Assembly: GCA_963921425.1 (NCBI GenBank)
Contig: OY992836.1
Coordinates: 9,641,304 to 9,705,303 of the forward strand
Source: Dryas octopetala
Taxonomy: Eukaryota; Streptophyta; Magnoliopsida; Rosales; Rosaceae
DNA: 64,000 nt
Reading direction: 5' to 3'
Part shown: one piece after another, positions 47,442-60,240 of the stretch
Layout: each line of letters opens with the position of its first letter
How positions within the stretch are numbered: position 1 is the stretch's first letter
Notes under the pieces: generated by a model
What the model saw: only the letters and a program-made list of their open reading frames with translations
Told to the model about the DNA's origin: nothing
Databases searched by the model: none
Translations under genes and position numbers: made by a program

Positions 47442-47824
47442 GGCCCCGTTTAGGATTTTTGTGGAGGACCCAAAAGCTGCTGTGGATGACAATTCTCAAT
47501 CACCCACAGTAGTTTTGGTGTTTGGTAAAAAAATGAAAAAGTGTTTTGCACCACAATTCTCAACTCCCTACAGCAAAAATAGAAAGCAAGTTTGTAGGTG
47601 TTTTTGAAAGCTGCAGTGAATCACAGCAACAATAAAAATTTTATTTTACCCATAATACCCTCATTTTAGTAATTATAAATAGCCACATCGGTTTTACATT
47701 ACAATTTACCCAACACCTTCATACTGTTTTTTGTACTCACAGCACTTTTGAAAATATAGTTTACCAAACACTCACTGTTTCACTTCACAGCTGCTTTACT
47801 TCACAGCTGTTTTTTATCAAAGCC
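47442..47824. mobile_element. PIF/Harbinger-like MITE, copy 3 (short)
   Basis: Starts GGCCCCGTTTAGGATT. The right end is a degraded ATCAAAGCC. TAA flanks both sides (47439-47441, 47825-47827). Its middle lacks about 250 bp present in copies 1 and 2, so this is an internally deleted copy. Confidence 0.72.
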
Positions 47825-47827
47825 TAA

Positions 47828-49200
47828 TTATTATTTTTTAAAATATACAATAGTATAGTATTTAGGTTAAAGCAATACTTTTGCATAATAGTTAACTTAC
47901 TGTAATGGTCGGAGATATTTCATTCCTCTTGAATGAGAGGGGTTCGAATCCCCTTCATGGTAAATGTTAATTTAATTTTTTATGTAATGAGTAGAGCTTG
48001 GTCGGAGGTCGGCCGGAAGATGGTGGCCGGAGGTCGGCCGAAAGACAGTGGCCGGAGGTCATTCATGTTGCTGATGAGGGAAGGGTAGATTTGTACTTTT
48101 CACAATGGCATAGCAAGTAAATATAGAACTGTTGAAGACTTTTTAATTTTAATAAGGTTTGACTATTCAACTAGTATCTAATCTAAAATGGTATTTAATT
48201 TTAGTACCTAAACCAAAAAATTATTAAAGTTTAGTAGTTAAAATCAATGGACCTCAAGATAATAGGGTCACCCTACTCTTTTGCTTTTTTGTTTTTTGTA
48301 GAGAAGGGGGATAATATATTGTCCTCTTTTTTTTTCTTTTTTTTTTTTCCGGCCACTATATATATATATATATATTGTCCTCTCTTAATTCTCATTCCAT
48401 CATCTCTATTAAGATTCAAAAAAGAATAATTTGTTTTACTCAACTCAATCATTAAACACTCCTAAAATATCTTTTAATTCTAACTCTTGTGAGTCTTGTA
48501 TTTACTCAATCCATCCTTTACAACCCCCAATATTATCAAAACACCTCTAATTCTAACCTAATTTTTTTGTTAGCATAACACCACCTTCTTCTTTGTTAAA
48601 TGATGCTATCGATGTAACCACCATGCTTGAACAATTCAATTTCTTTTAAACTAGTCTTTAACATGCATTTTTGAGCAAAAAACATATGTATTTTTGCGCA
48701 TATCAAGAGGATTTTCATATAAAACTAAATATAATGAAATAATAAATTAAAATTAAATAAGGAAAAAAAAGTTATTTAGGGTGGAAATAGAAGTTAGATT
48801 GAAATTTGAAAATAGAGGTTAGAATAAAAATTTAAGATTTATTTTATTGAAAGTGGAAACTTTTTTTCTACCATATTGAAGATACGTTTGAATCTTCCTC
48901 TTCTGAATAAATAAATAAAAATGTTAGAAAGGTTCAAATCCAAATCTCTCATTCCTCAGTTAAAGAGAATAATTTTATAAAATGATTTATTAAGAGGAGA
49001 GTGGGGTAAATAAGTAAGAGATGAAAATAGCACTACTAAAGAAAAAAAATTTCTCCTTTATCGGGACAAAAAATGATAAGAATTTACTTCCTATTATTTT
49101 AGAGCAACTCCAACAAGTTCACCTATATTCTAGCTAATTAAATTTCTGCAAAAAAAGTTAGAAATCTATTTGAACTAACTACTTTTAAAATTTTATCCTA
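47828..49200. other. Intergenic
   Basis: A GGGGTTCGAATCCCC phrase at about 47939 is T-arm-like but has no full tRNA around it. A GC-rich tandem of GTGGCCGGAGGTCGGCCG type lies at about 48000-48060. Poly-T and TA runs occur near 48326-48376. No gene was seen. Confidence 0.45.
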
Positions 49201-49820
49201 AGGGTGGGCACGGGTAGGGATGGGTCAGTTTTGGGCCTAACCCGAAGACCAAACCGATGGGCTCGATTTACAAAATTTGCAACCCAACCCAAACCATTAA
49301 TAGGTTAAAAACCAAACCAATTTTATCAGTTTGGATTAGTCAATTTTATGCAGTTTGGGAGAGAGTGACCATACCCAAACTCATAAATAAGAAGAAATGA
49401 AGATTGGAGGAAGAAAAAATAGTGAGAAGGTAGAGGACGACGAGTAGAGGCAACGACGAAGACGAGCATAGGTCGAGAGAGAGAGAGAGATATATATATA
49501 TATATAAGAGTGCAGCGTGAGAGAAACTGAGAGAGAATGAGAAATGCAAGTGAGGTCTTAAGGTTTCTGTCTTTTTGATTCATTTAGACATGTGAATATT
49601 CAATGTGGTAAGGAACACATTAAGCCTAAACTAACCAATAATATGCTGCCAAGTGTATATTTATTTATTTATATTTTTTTTAGGTCGGGTATTTGAAACC
49701 TCAACCTGTTAACCAACCCATTTGAGGCCGGGTTATGAACCGACCTCTCTAAATTGGGTGTTAGAAACCGGACCAACCTAACCCATTTTGGTTGGGTTGC
49801 ATTGGGTTATGCCCACCCCT
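49201..49820. mobile_element. hAT-like MITE (about 620 bp)
   Basis: AGGGTGGGCACGGGT at the left mirrors AGGGGTGGGCATAACCC read inward from the right, and GGGTT/AACCC phrases extend the inverted arms. The centre has GA and TA runs (about 49478-49506). An 8-bp target duplication is not clear, so the family call rests on the tips. Confidence 0.6.
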
Positions 49821-51600
49821 TTTTACCCCAGTAATGTTCTCTATTTTAGCTAACATTTACATTTTATTATTTTTTTACATTTGATATTATGGCTAATGAG
49901 AGGTAAATTTGTAATATTGCATTCAAAGAATTAAAAAATGCTTTATGTTGTATTGATTTGGCTATAGTTATTTTCTCTCTCCTCTCACCCAAATTTAGTT
50001 AACAAAAAAATAAATACTAAATTAGATAACTAGATAGTTAATCTATTGGAAAATGATTTGAAGAGAAAATAAGCTAATATAAATAGGGAGGGGGAGATAA
50101 CTAAGCTGTTGGAGATGCTTGTAGATTGTTTCGAGTAAATTTATAGCTATTCCTTTATTTCTTTCTATTTCTTTCTATTTCTTTCATATTTTGTACTAAA
50201 CAAGGGAAGATATTTTTCTTTATTTTCTTCTCATTTGTCTCACTCCTTACATATTCTCTTTTGAATCGTTCTTTCATTACTTTTTTAAGTTACATATAAT
50301 GAAAATAATTTTTTTTTTAAGTTACAAAAATCATGGTGTGGACAAGCATTTTCTAGTGAACTTTTGTGGTAAGATTCATCATTAATTTGATAACTTTAGA
50401 AAAGTGCTCAAGTATTTTATTATTGGGTGAAGACAAAGACACAAATTAAAGTGACTTTTGCTTGGTCTATACTCTATACACAACAAGAAGTTATGGTCTT
50501 CGATAGAAGCTTCTTAATTAGTTGCTTGATATCCATTTTTTTCTCTTTTTTTGGTCGGAGCTTGGTATATCCATTCATGCTATACTATTGGGTGGGTGCA
50601 CCATGCCAATTCTTTCAATTCTTTGGGATGGGTAATAGGTTTGATGGGAATAGGGGGACAGAGAGGGTTAAGACTGAAGTTTCATGTGGGAATGGGATGA
50701 AAAAAATGATGGGATTGGACTAAAAACTATAGGGAAGGGGATCCAAATTTGTAATCTCGTCTGGGTCAAACCTACACTACCACCGGCACATCTCCTGAGT
50801 CATGCCATTTGGTAAATTAAATAAGTATTTTAAGAAAAGTAATTAAAAGAACAATAATGGAAAATGTATGAGTTTCGCGTGTATAACGTGATGACCGTTA
50901 GAGAAAAAAAATTCGTACACCACATTCTTACCACTGTAAAACAATAATGTTATACTTATCACATTCTTATATTTTATTTCTATATCATTTTATGTGTTAT
51001 TATATTTTTTTTATTTTTTTTAGTGTCCTATATATAAATGTCATATAACTTGTCATATAAAATGGTATAAAATTATGATATAAAAATATGAGATGTCTAG
51101 TACTACTTCAGTTAAATTTCTTGAATATGTGATATCAATATAGTAAAAGAATTTCGTGCATATACATAGTATACATATTAAATATCATAATCTCTCATCT
51201 TCTTCACATCCCCACATTTGCTTAAGCGTCATATTCAAGTAAGGTATTTGTAAGAAGAAACTCCTCCTTACAACACAATTATAATTTGACATGTATATAA
51301 TTTGTATCTTCTTTTTTCTAATGACCAATTTATCCTCTTAAGTTAATAAGCGTCAATTATAATTAGTTTGTAAGGAGGAATACCTCATTACTAGTAAGAA
51401 GCCAAACATGATCAAATAAAAGCCAATACAAGTAAGAAGTCAAACATTATTTTATTTGTAAATCAATTGGATGTCAATAAAAGCCAAAAACAGCTATTAG
51501 AGTAACTCAATTTACCGATTAGCCACTAATATAGTGATATTTTTCTGCACTATGCTCAAGAGGGTCTCAAGTTCGAATATGCTATTCCCCATATAAAATA
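49821..51600. other. Intergenic, nothing recognised
   Basis: AT-rich DNA without coding signal. One diverged member of the downstream repeat family lies at about 50809-50890. Confidence 0.45.
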
Positions 51601-52110
51601 GAAGAGTAGTCCCACTTAATTTTGGTATCTCGATTGGAGCCGTAATTATAGCTCAACAATATTTTGTAAATATTAGTAGGATAGCCAAGTAATATGTTTT
51701 TTTTAAAGAAAGAATTAATGAAAATGAAAACATTGGATGAGTTGAGTATTATTATTTTTTTGGTAAATTAGATAAGTATTTGAGGACAAGTAATTAAAAG
51801 GATAGTAATAGAAAGTATATGAATTTCGCGCGTGTAACTGTCATAGTTGACAAGGTACTATTATTGCTATTCTCTAGCAAAAGAGTAGCTCCACCAAAAT
51901 TTGGTATCTCGTTTGAAGTCGTTATTTGAACTCAACGATTTTTTTTTTCAAAAATATTAGTAGGATAGTCAAGAATATAATTTTTTAAAAAAAGAATTAA
52001 TAAAAATGAAAATATGTGATGAGTTGAGTATTATTATTATTTTTGGTAAATTAGATAAGTATTTTAGAAAAAGTAATTAAGTGGATAGTAATAAATTTGT
52101 AATAGTTGGC
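51601..52110. repeat. Two diverged tandem units of about 280 and 230 bp
   Basis: 51601-51880 and 51881-52110 align from AAGAGTAG(T/C)TCC through TTGGTATCTCG, TATTAGTAGGATAG and GATGAGTTGAGTATTATTAT to GGTAAATTAGATAAGTATTT. Each unit ends with the phrase that also occurs at about 50809. Confidence 0.75.
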
Positions 52111-52526
52111 GCGTTATAGCAGTATGTTGTACATATTATTAGGGCGGTATGGTAGGCACTTTTGAACAAGTGTGATCTTTAACTTGAGTCCCAAGAAACA
52201 AGTCGCAAATCCGCAAAGACCCCACTCTCATAAACTTGAAAACGGAGTTCTGACAGCCCCTAGATCTTCCACTACCTTGAAAACCACGACAAAAGTAAGT
52301 AATGGCAGAAATAAAGAATAATAAAAACAGTTGATCATGTCTATGCCAATAGACGAGAGGTCTTTTGGAGTCGCCAAACCCCCTTCTCTCGTTGCGCGCC
52401 ACGTACGCACCGCACTGACACTCAGCAATTCAAGCAAAGAAAAAAAGCCCCAACCTTCACTCTCCCCAAATTCTCACACTCACTCTTTCAAAGTTTCCCC
52501 AAATTCTCAGTCTCTCTCAGTCTTTC

Positions 52527-52529
<3 letters not shown>

Positions 52530-52563
<34 letters not shown>
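52530..52563. repeat. (CT)n tract in the DEAH11 5' leader region
   Basis: 34 bp of CT ends 27 bp before the start codon and is followed by TCTAGGGTTTG, a common plant 5' UTR phrase. It is likely transcribed. Confidence 0.85.
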
Positions 52564-52564
<1 letters not shown>

Positions 52565-52589
52565 GGGTTTGTTCGTTGCTCTGGATGCC

Positions 52590-55500
52590 ATGAGACAATC
52601 ATACCCTCGCACGGCTCTCCGGCAACCTCAGCCGCCGGGAAATTCCCACCGGTACCCTTTCCGGCGACCCTATTACCCGCCGGACCACCACCACCGCCCT
52701 CCTCCTCCTCCTCAACGCCCCTCACCATGTTTCAGCCCCAGTTTCAGTTTCATCGTCGAGCTTCTCTCCGACGACCGAAACCTCCGGAAGCTCGAAATCG
52801 AGTCCCTGATCGCGCAGTGCAAGTCCCAGCCCCAGCGCGTGGAGGTCACTCCCTCCAATCGCATAGTCGCTTCCTTATTCTTCAAGCAATGGGTCGACGC
52901 GCTTGAGGCCCTCGTCTGGTTCTGGGAGAAGCGACTGGACCGGGTTCACAAATTCTCTCCCAACCTCAACCGGATCGTCTCCGTGCCGTCCGATCTCGTG
53001 GAGCTCCGGGACCGACTTAAAGCCCTGTTCGCCGACCGAATTAGGCGGTTAATCGACGGAGAAGAGGTGAAGAAGTGGGAGGCGAAGCGCGTGCGGCTGT
53101 CCCACGAACTCGAGCGCGTTACCAAGTTGCTTCAGAAGCCGAACAACCTTTGCAACTTGAAGGCGTTGTCTGAGACGAAGAGGAGCCTCAGATGCGAGTT
53201 GGAATTGGTTGAGAGTAGGGTCAGAGAGTTCATGTCTGGGATGAATTGTATTCTTGCTCATCTTGATGGGAAGGGATTGGAGGACTGTGGTGAAGATGGT
53301 GTGAAAGTTTTTGAATTACGTGAAGTTTTCGATTGGAGTCGAATTCAGAGCTTAATAATGCGGGAGTGCCGACGACTCAACGAAGGGTTGCCCATTTATG
53401 CTTATCGGCAGCAGATTCTTCATCAAATTAATACCCAGCAGGTATAATATGGGTTAAATTTGGTTGTGTAATTGTTTTCAATTTGGTGGTTGATAGTATT
53501 TGCATGTTTTGTTTTTCTATCTTTTGGGGTTGATTAGCTATCGTTATTGCTCCAAATTTTGGACATGCTTGATTAGCAACCATGTCTGTTTATCTTGGTA
53601 GTGAATTTTACTCCTTTCATTTTTACTGCGTTTACTAATAATGTCAGGTGACTAGCCATACTCTTGACTCTGTTAAACCCCACATGGTTGATTTTTCATG
53701 TAGGTTATGCTTTGTGCCCTTCTATCAACGTGGTACATTGTATGGTTATAAAAACAAATGTTAAAGACATGAATCATATGAAACAATACTTGTTTGCATT
53801 GTAGGTTATTATATTTTGCAAGCACTGAGTAGTGATTTAACATACTTAAGCTCAATTGCGGCAGCTTCACTTTAGTAAATACTTAACATACGTTGCTATT
53901 TCGAATTTTGGATTTGCCTTTTTGCCTTCTTTCTAACTAGTATCTGTACAGGTAATGGTGTTGATCGGAGAGACTGGTTCAGGGAAGAGTACACAGTTGG
54001 TTCAGTTTCTTGCTGATTCTGGAATTTCTGCTGAGCAGTCTATTGTATGTACTCAGCCCCGAAAGATTGCTGCCATGTCGTTGGCGCGAAGGGTCAGAGA
54101 AGAAAGTAGTGGATGTTATGGGGAAAACTCAATAGCATGTCATCCGACATTTTTGTCAGGGCAGGAGTTGGCTTCTAAGGTAATATATATGACGGACCAC
54201 TGTTTACTGCAGCACTACATGAATGATACGAATCTGTCAGGGATTTCTTGCATCATAGTTGATGAGGCTCATGAAAGGAGCTTGAATACTGACCTTCTTT
54301 TGGCATTGGTCAAAGGTTTACTATGGCGAAGGTCTAATTTACGGCTTATTATAATGTCTGCAACAGCTGATGCAAAGGTGCTCTCAGACTATTTTTATGA
54401 ATGTGGAATTTTTCATGTGATCGGGAGGAACTTTCCAGTTGATGTTAGATATGTACCACCTGTCACTCAAACGGCTGGTGATGTTGCTTCCTATGCTTCT
54501 GATGTGTTGAGGATGGCAACAGAGGTACACAGAGTAGAGAAAGAAGGGACTATTCTTGCCTTTTTGACTTCTCAGAATGAAGTAGAATGGGCTTGTGAGA
54601 AGTTTATAGCTCCTGGTGCAATTGCATTACCATTGCACGGAAAACTTTCTTTTGAGGAACAATTTAGTGTTTTCCAAAACTACCCGGGACAAAGAAAGAT
54701 TATATTTGCCACAAATCTGGCTGAGACATCTCTTACGATTCCTGGGGTAAAGTATGTGATTGATTCTGGTATGGTTAAGGAAAGCAAATTTGAACCTGGA
54801 AGCGGCATGAATGTTCTCAAAGTTTGCAGGATCAGTCAGAGTTCTGCTACTCAAAGAGCTGGCCGTGCTGGAAGAACAGAACCTGGAATATGTTATAGAC
54901 TCTACTCAGAATATGATTTTGAGTTGATGCCTCCTTGTCAGGAACCTGAGATCCGTAGAGTTCATCTTGGTGTAGCAGTTTTGAGGATTCTGGCTTTGGG
55001 CATCAAGAATTTACAAGATTTTGAATTTGTTGATGCACCTTGTTCCGAAGCTATTGACATGGCCATCAGGAATCTTCTTCAGTTAGGAGCTGTTAAGCAA
55101 AACAACCTTGTTTTTGAATTAACTGAGGATGGTCGGTACTTGGTTAAATTGGGTGTTGAGCCTCGGCTTGGTAAATTAATTCTTGGTTGTTTTCGTCATA
55201 ACTTGCGTAAGGAGGGTCTAGTTCTTGCAGCTGTAATGGCAAATGCCAGTAGCATTTTTTGCAGAGTTGGTAATGAAGAAGAAAAACTCAGGTCAGACTG
55301 TAAGAAGGTGCATTTTTGCCATCGTGATGGTGACCTTTTTACCCTTCTTACTGTATACAAGGAGTGGGATGCTTTGACTCGAGAGAAGAAAAACGTGTGG
55401 TGTTGGGAAAACAGCATCAATGCCAAAACTATGAGGAGATGCGAAGAAACAATTAAGGAGTTAGAGTATTGCCTTAAACATGAACTGAACATGATTATAA

Positions 55501-58500
55501 CTGGTAACTGGCGTTGGGATCCACATAAATCAACTGATTGTGATAGATGTTTGAAAAAGGTTATACTTTCTTCCCTTGCAGAAAATGTAGCTATGTTCTC
55601 AGGATATGATGAGCTTGGTTATGAAGTGGCATTGACCGGTCAACATGTTTGGCTGCATCCTTCGTGTTCATTGCTAGTGTTCGGCGAGAAACCTAGTTGG
55701 GTGGTTTTTGGTGAAATCCTGTCAATTTCTAATCAGTATTTGGCATGTGTCACTTCCTTTGATTTCAACTCTTTGTCTACCCTTGAACCTCCTCCTTTGT
55801 TTGATGTATCTAAGATGGAGAGCCGAAAATTGCAACTGAAAGTGTTGACTGGTTTTGGTAGTAGTGTGCTTAAAAGATTTTGTGGGAAGGGCAACAATTA
55901 TCTGCTTCATCTTGTGTCACGTATTAGGACAATTTGCAAGGACGAACTTATCAGCATTAAAGTCGATTATTATCAGAATGATATTATGTTGTTTGCCACC
56001 TCACATAACATGGATAGGGTGTTAAGCTTTGTAGATGATGCCTTGAAGTGTGAACAAAAATGGTTGCGTAATGAATGCTTGGAGAAATGTTTATATCATG
56101 GTTCTGGTTTGCCTTCTGTAGCGTTGTTTGGAGCTGGTGCTGAGATCAAGCATCTGGAGCTTCAAAAAAGGTGTTTGACTATTGATGTAGTTCATCCAAA
56201 ACTGGACGCCATGGATGATAAGGAGTTTCTTAGTGATCTCGAAAAGTCCACCTCTGGTAGTATATGTGCCCTTCACAAGTTCACCAGCACTGGGCAGGAA
56301 AGTGTTGACAAAGGAAAGTGTGCCAGGATAACATTTCTTACTCCCGATGCGGCTCAGAAAGCTGCTGAACTGCATGAAGCTGAATTTAATGGCTCTGTAC
56401 TGAAGGTTATTCCTTTGCAGGTTGGAGGAGATCATAAAATGTTTCCATTCCCTGCTGTTAAAGCTAGAGTTTATTGGCCTCGGCGGCTAAGCAAGGGGTT
56501 TGCAATTGTTAAATGTGACATGCTTGATGTTGGTTTCATGGTTAATGATTTTTCTAACCTTGTAGTAGGAGGAAGACATATTCGTTGTGAAATTAGCAAA
56601 AGGAACTTGGATTCTCTCGTGATCGGTGGACTTCACAAGGATCTTTCTGAGGCCGAAATTTTGACTGTGTTGAGGACTGCTACTAGTAGGAGAATTCTAG
56701 ATTTTTTTCTGGTCAGAGGAGATGCTGTTGAAAATCCGCCATGTGGTGCTTGTGAAGAAGCTCTTCTAAAAGAACTATTACCCTTTATGCCTAAAAGGCA
56801 CTCCCACACTAGCTGCAGCGTTCAGGTTTTTCAGCCAGAACCAAAGAATGCTTTTATGAGAGCTTTTATTACATTTGATGGAAGATTACACTTGGAAGCA
56901 GCAACAGCTTTAGAACAATTAGAAGGGAAAGTATTGCCTGGGTTCCTTCCATGGCAAAAGATGAAGTGCCAGCAGTTATTTCATAGCTCACTGTCCTGCC
57001 CTGCCCCTGTGTATCTTGTGATCAAGAAGCAGCTGGATTCTTTAATTGAGAGTTTTACCCATCTAAATGGTACTCCTAGTGGCATAGTAATCTTGTTATA
57101 TTTTCTTTTCAAATTTATGCATTATTTACTCTGGCTAATTGTTTATTTATACTTTAATCATCTATTTATTCTTTTAATCATATATTTTTCTCTACTTGCA
57201 AGTATTGGGATATTCTTCTGTCTGTGCTTCACTAGCTTATTGGTTTTCATTAATCATCTTTTGTGTGTTTATTGGCTTTTTGGAATAGTTATATCTATGG
57301 TTGTTTTCTAAATCACTTTTCTCCTTGGAATGGTGTGTAGTCGTAGCTTTATTATAAAACCTATTCTGGAGAATTTGGTTCCTATTACCAGGTCGTTCAT
57401 GTTCTCATTAGTAGAATGGGCATGCATGTTGACTGAATTATTGCCACCCTTCCAAGAGCGTGTTAACTTTCATAATTGTCCTTTTTATAGAAAATCTGTC
57501 ACAATCTAATGAACTCTTCAGAATATATTCAATCCCTTGTTCTGCTGTGCATTACACCAGCATATTAATTCTTATATTATTACTTTAATCATTTCTTTTG
57601 GACACTGATGACTATATTTAAGCACAATAGGGTTTTGTTTTTCCCTCTAGATGCATTTCAAGTGAGCGTCTGACTGGAATTTTTCTTGTTTACAGGTGTA
57701 GAGTGCAGTCTAGATCGGAATACCAATGGTTCCTACAGAGTGAAGATATCTGCCAATGCTACAAAAACTGTTGCAGAGCTGAGAAGACGTGTGGAGGAGC
57801 TTGTGAAAGGGAAGACTGTAGACCATGCCAGCCTCACCCCAACTATTTTACAGCATCTGTTCTCCAAAGATGGCATCAGTCTGATGCACTCACTACAGCG
57901 AGAGACGGGAACCTATATTATTTTTGACAGGCGTAACCTCAATATACAGGTCTTTGGTTCCTCAGACCAGGTTGCTGTGGTCCAGCAGAAATTGGTTGAC
58001 TCCCTTTTAACCATCCACGAAAACAGGCTGCTTGAGATCCGCCTTCGAGGCAATGCTTTACCTCCTGAATTGATGAAAGAGGTTGTGAACAGGTTTGGGA
58101 CGGACCTCCAGGGGCTCAAAGAGATGGTTCCAGGGGCTGATTTTACTCTAAATGTTCGCCGTCATGCCATTTTCATGCATGGAAGCAAGGAGTTGAAGCA
58201 GAAAGTGGAAGAGATAATTTATGATATTGCACAGATGACAGGTAGTTCGACCAAGAGGTTTAATAGTGAAGCTGATTGCCCAATATGTATGTGTGAGGTT
58301 GAAGATTGCTACCAGCTTGAGGACTGTGGGCATTTGTTTTGTCGTTTGTGTTTGGTGGAGCAGTGCGAGTCTGCAATCAAAAACCAAGATAGTTTCCCAT
58401 TATGCTGTGCACATGAAGGTTGCAGGTCTCCCATTTTGCTCATAGATCTGAGATCTCTCTTATCTAATGAGAAGCTGGAGGAGCTCTTTAGGGCTTCACT

Positions 58501-58909
58501 GGGGGCATATGTTGCGTCAAGTGGGGGCACCTACAGGTTTTGCCCATCTCCTGATTGCTCTTCTGTCTATCAAGTAGCTGCTCCTGGGGCTGCCGGCGAA
58601 CCATTCGTCTGTGGTGCATGTTATGCTGAGACATGTACTCGGTGCCATTTGGAATATCACCCATACCTGTCATGTGAGCAGTACCAGGAGTTCAAGGAAG
58701 ATCCAGATTCGTCTTTGAAGGAGTGGTGCAAAGGAAAAGAACACGTGAAGAGCTGCCCCGTATGTGGGTATACAATTGAGAAGATAGATGGGTGCAACCA
58801 TATAGAATGTAGGTGTGGGAAGCATATTTGCTGGGTTTGTTTGGAGCATTATGGAAGCAGCGATGAATGCTATGGTCATTTGAGGACTGTTCACCAGACC
58901 ATCATTTGA
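52590..58909 (+). CDS. DEAH11: DEAH-box RNA helicase fused to an RBR E3 ligase, DEAH11/DEAH12-like
   Basis: Three exons (52590-53441, 53952-57069, 57696-58909) join in frame to 1,727 residues, close to the size of Arabidopsis DEAH11 and DEAH12. The N-terminus is rich in Pro, Arg and His. Residues about 285-600 carry the helicase core: GETGSGKST (290-298), DEAH (388-391), SAT (420-422) and QRAGRAGR (585-592). HA2 and OB-like regions follow, then a poorly defined stretch that may include an RRM-like fold. The C-terminus is RING-IBR-RING: RING1 starts at CPICMC (Cys1518), the IBR is about 1590-1650, and RING2 is CPVCGYTIEK...GCNHIECRCG, with Cys1690 in the usual catalytic position. The expected activities are ATP-driven RNA unwinding and ubiquitin transfer; targets are unknown. 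The start ATG follows a CT-rich leader. Intron 2 is partly open in frame, so intron retention would add about 80 hydrophobic residues and then stop. Confidence 0.94.
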
Positions 58910-59634
58910 AAATGAAGTGCTCCTGATATTAACTTATCTGCTGGCTTATGTTGCTGATGATTATGTAGAAATATTTGAAATAGGTAATATACACATGTAT
59001 AACAAGGGTAGGTGTTGCTCTGGAGACTTGCTTACAACAGATACTTAGTATGTTTTTTTTTCTTCTCGGTATTGCGTTCCTCACGCATGTATAATAGTGT
59101 AGGGATCTCTGTACAGTGTTAATAACTTGAATGAATGCTAGCGATGTCTCTGTCTTCCTCCTTGTCATCCATTTTGGATGTTATGAAATATGTGAAGCTC
59201 AGAGATCACTGTCTCAATTTTCTGTGCTTGATTTTAACAATAAGCTCTCGTATACTGTAATTGTTTAATATGGAGAGAGATTTGTCTCTTTTGTAGTATA
59301 ATAGAAAAGTCTGAAGTGGGTCCTATATTTTATGGGACCATTATTCATAAACATATAATTCCAAAGAAACCTTATATCTTATTTTCCCATCACATGATAG
59401 TTGCAAATTTGCAGAGTATTCCTGTTCAAAGACACCTGTGTTTCAAAATGCAATATTGGCTTGAACATATGTTCTTGGCAATGCTATACTACAGTTTAAA
59501 AAGCTTGAAATTTCGTTTGAATTACAAAATATGGTCATATATACACCTATTTTTCTCTCACTGTTTCCTTTACAAAAATAGTTATACTGAACCTAGACCA
59601 TGCTACAATTATGATAACCAGGAAAATAAAATTT
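58910..59634. other. Convergent 3' regions
   Basis: Holds the 3' UTRs of the plus-strand helicase gene and the minus-strand tail-anchored protein gene, which face each other with about 725 bp between stop codons. No other gene was seen. Confidence 0.55.
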
Positions 59635-60240
59635 TCAATACAAGTATCTGCAACCAAATGCAAAGCCCACCCCAGCAATGCCCAAACAAAGTGCCAAAGC
59701 TACAATCCAACTGATTCCATCCCCATTCTCACCCTCATGATCTCCCTTTGGTCTGCCACAACCACAACATGCCTGATTCTCTTGCTCTGCCCATTTTGAA
59801 TGCAACTTTGACACTTTAAGCTCAAGCATCCTCACCCATTGCCTATAAGCAAACAACTCGTTGGCCTCTGCAAGCAAAGCATTAGAAAGACAGTCCTTCT
59901 CCTTTGCCATCTTCTCAGCCCTCTTCTCTGCCTCTCTGGCTCTTGTTTGTGACAGCCTCAGGGCCTTCAAAAGTTCCAACTTCTCATCATTATCACCATC
60001 ACCTTTACCCATGTCAAAGTCATTGATGCTATTATGATCAGCATCTTCTCGAACCATCATGCTGCAAATCCTGTTCATGGAGGACACAACAGTCTGATCT
60101 GAACCTGTAAAGACCTTCATCGGTGGAGGAAGGTCACAGTTCTGTATGAGGTCCAAACCAGCAGTCTTCTGAGAAAAACTGCTCAGACCCATAAACATTT
60201 CATTCCCATCGACAGCTTTGGAAATCCACCCAGCTGCCAT
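59635..60240 (-). CDS. Tail-anchored coiled-coil membrane protein, function unknown
   Basis: Single-exon frame of 201 residues beginning MAAGWISKAV. The upstream in-frame ATGs at 60264 and 60336 are less likely because MAAGW is a common start in plant relatives that I recall. Residues about 86-155 are charged and helical (EKLELLKALRLSQTRAREAE, then AYRQWVRMLELKVSKLHSKW), a likely coiled coil. A CCGCGRPKG cluster at 158-166 follows, then one hydrophobic segment at about 177-198 (WIVALALCLGIAGVGFAFG) and a four-residue tail. This is the layout of a C-terminally anchored protein facing the cytosol. Similar plant proteins exist, but I know no function. It converges with the helicase gene. Confidence 0.8.
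   Translation of the reverse strand: MAAGWISKAVDGNEMFMGLSSFSQKTAGLDLIQNCDLPPPMKVFTGSDQTVVSSMNRICSMMVREDADHNSINDFDMGKGDGDNDEKLELLKALRLSQTRAREAEKRAEKMAKEKDCLSNALLAEANELFAYRQWVRMLELKVSKLHSKWAEQENQACCGCGRPKGDHEGENGDGISWIVALALCLGIAGVGFAFGCRYLY

Noticed and set aside
47930..47960. tRNA-like T-arm GGGGTTCGAATCCCC
   Set aside because: No acceptor stem, D-arm or anticodon arm can be paired around it. It is probably a tRNA-derived repeat fragment.
52331..52906. A 191-codon plus-strand frame overlapping the DEAH11 start
   Set aside because: Its sequence is a CT-repeat product and then a frame-shifted reading of the DEAH11 N-terminus. It could at most be an overlapping upstream frame, with no support as a protein.
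57070..57311. In-frame extension of the DEAH11 second exon with hydrophobic residues
   Set aside because: It is intron sequence after a GT donor at 57070. The downstream exon joins in frame and continues the known protein.
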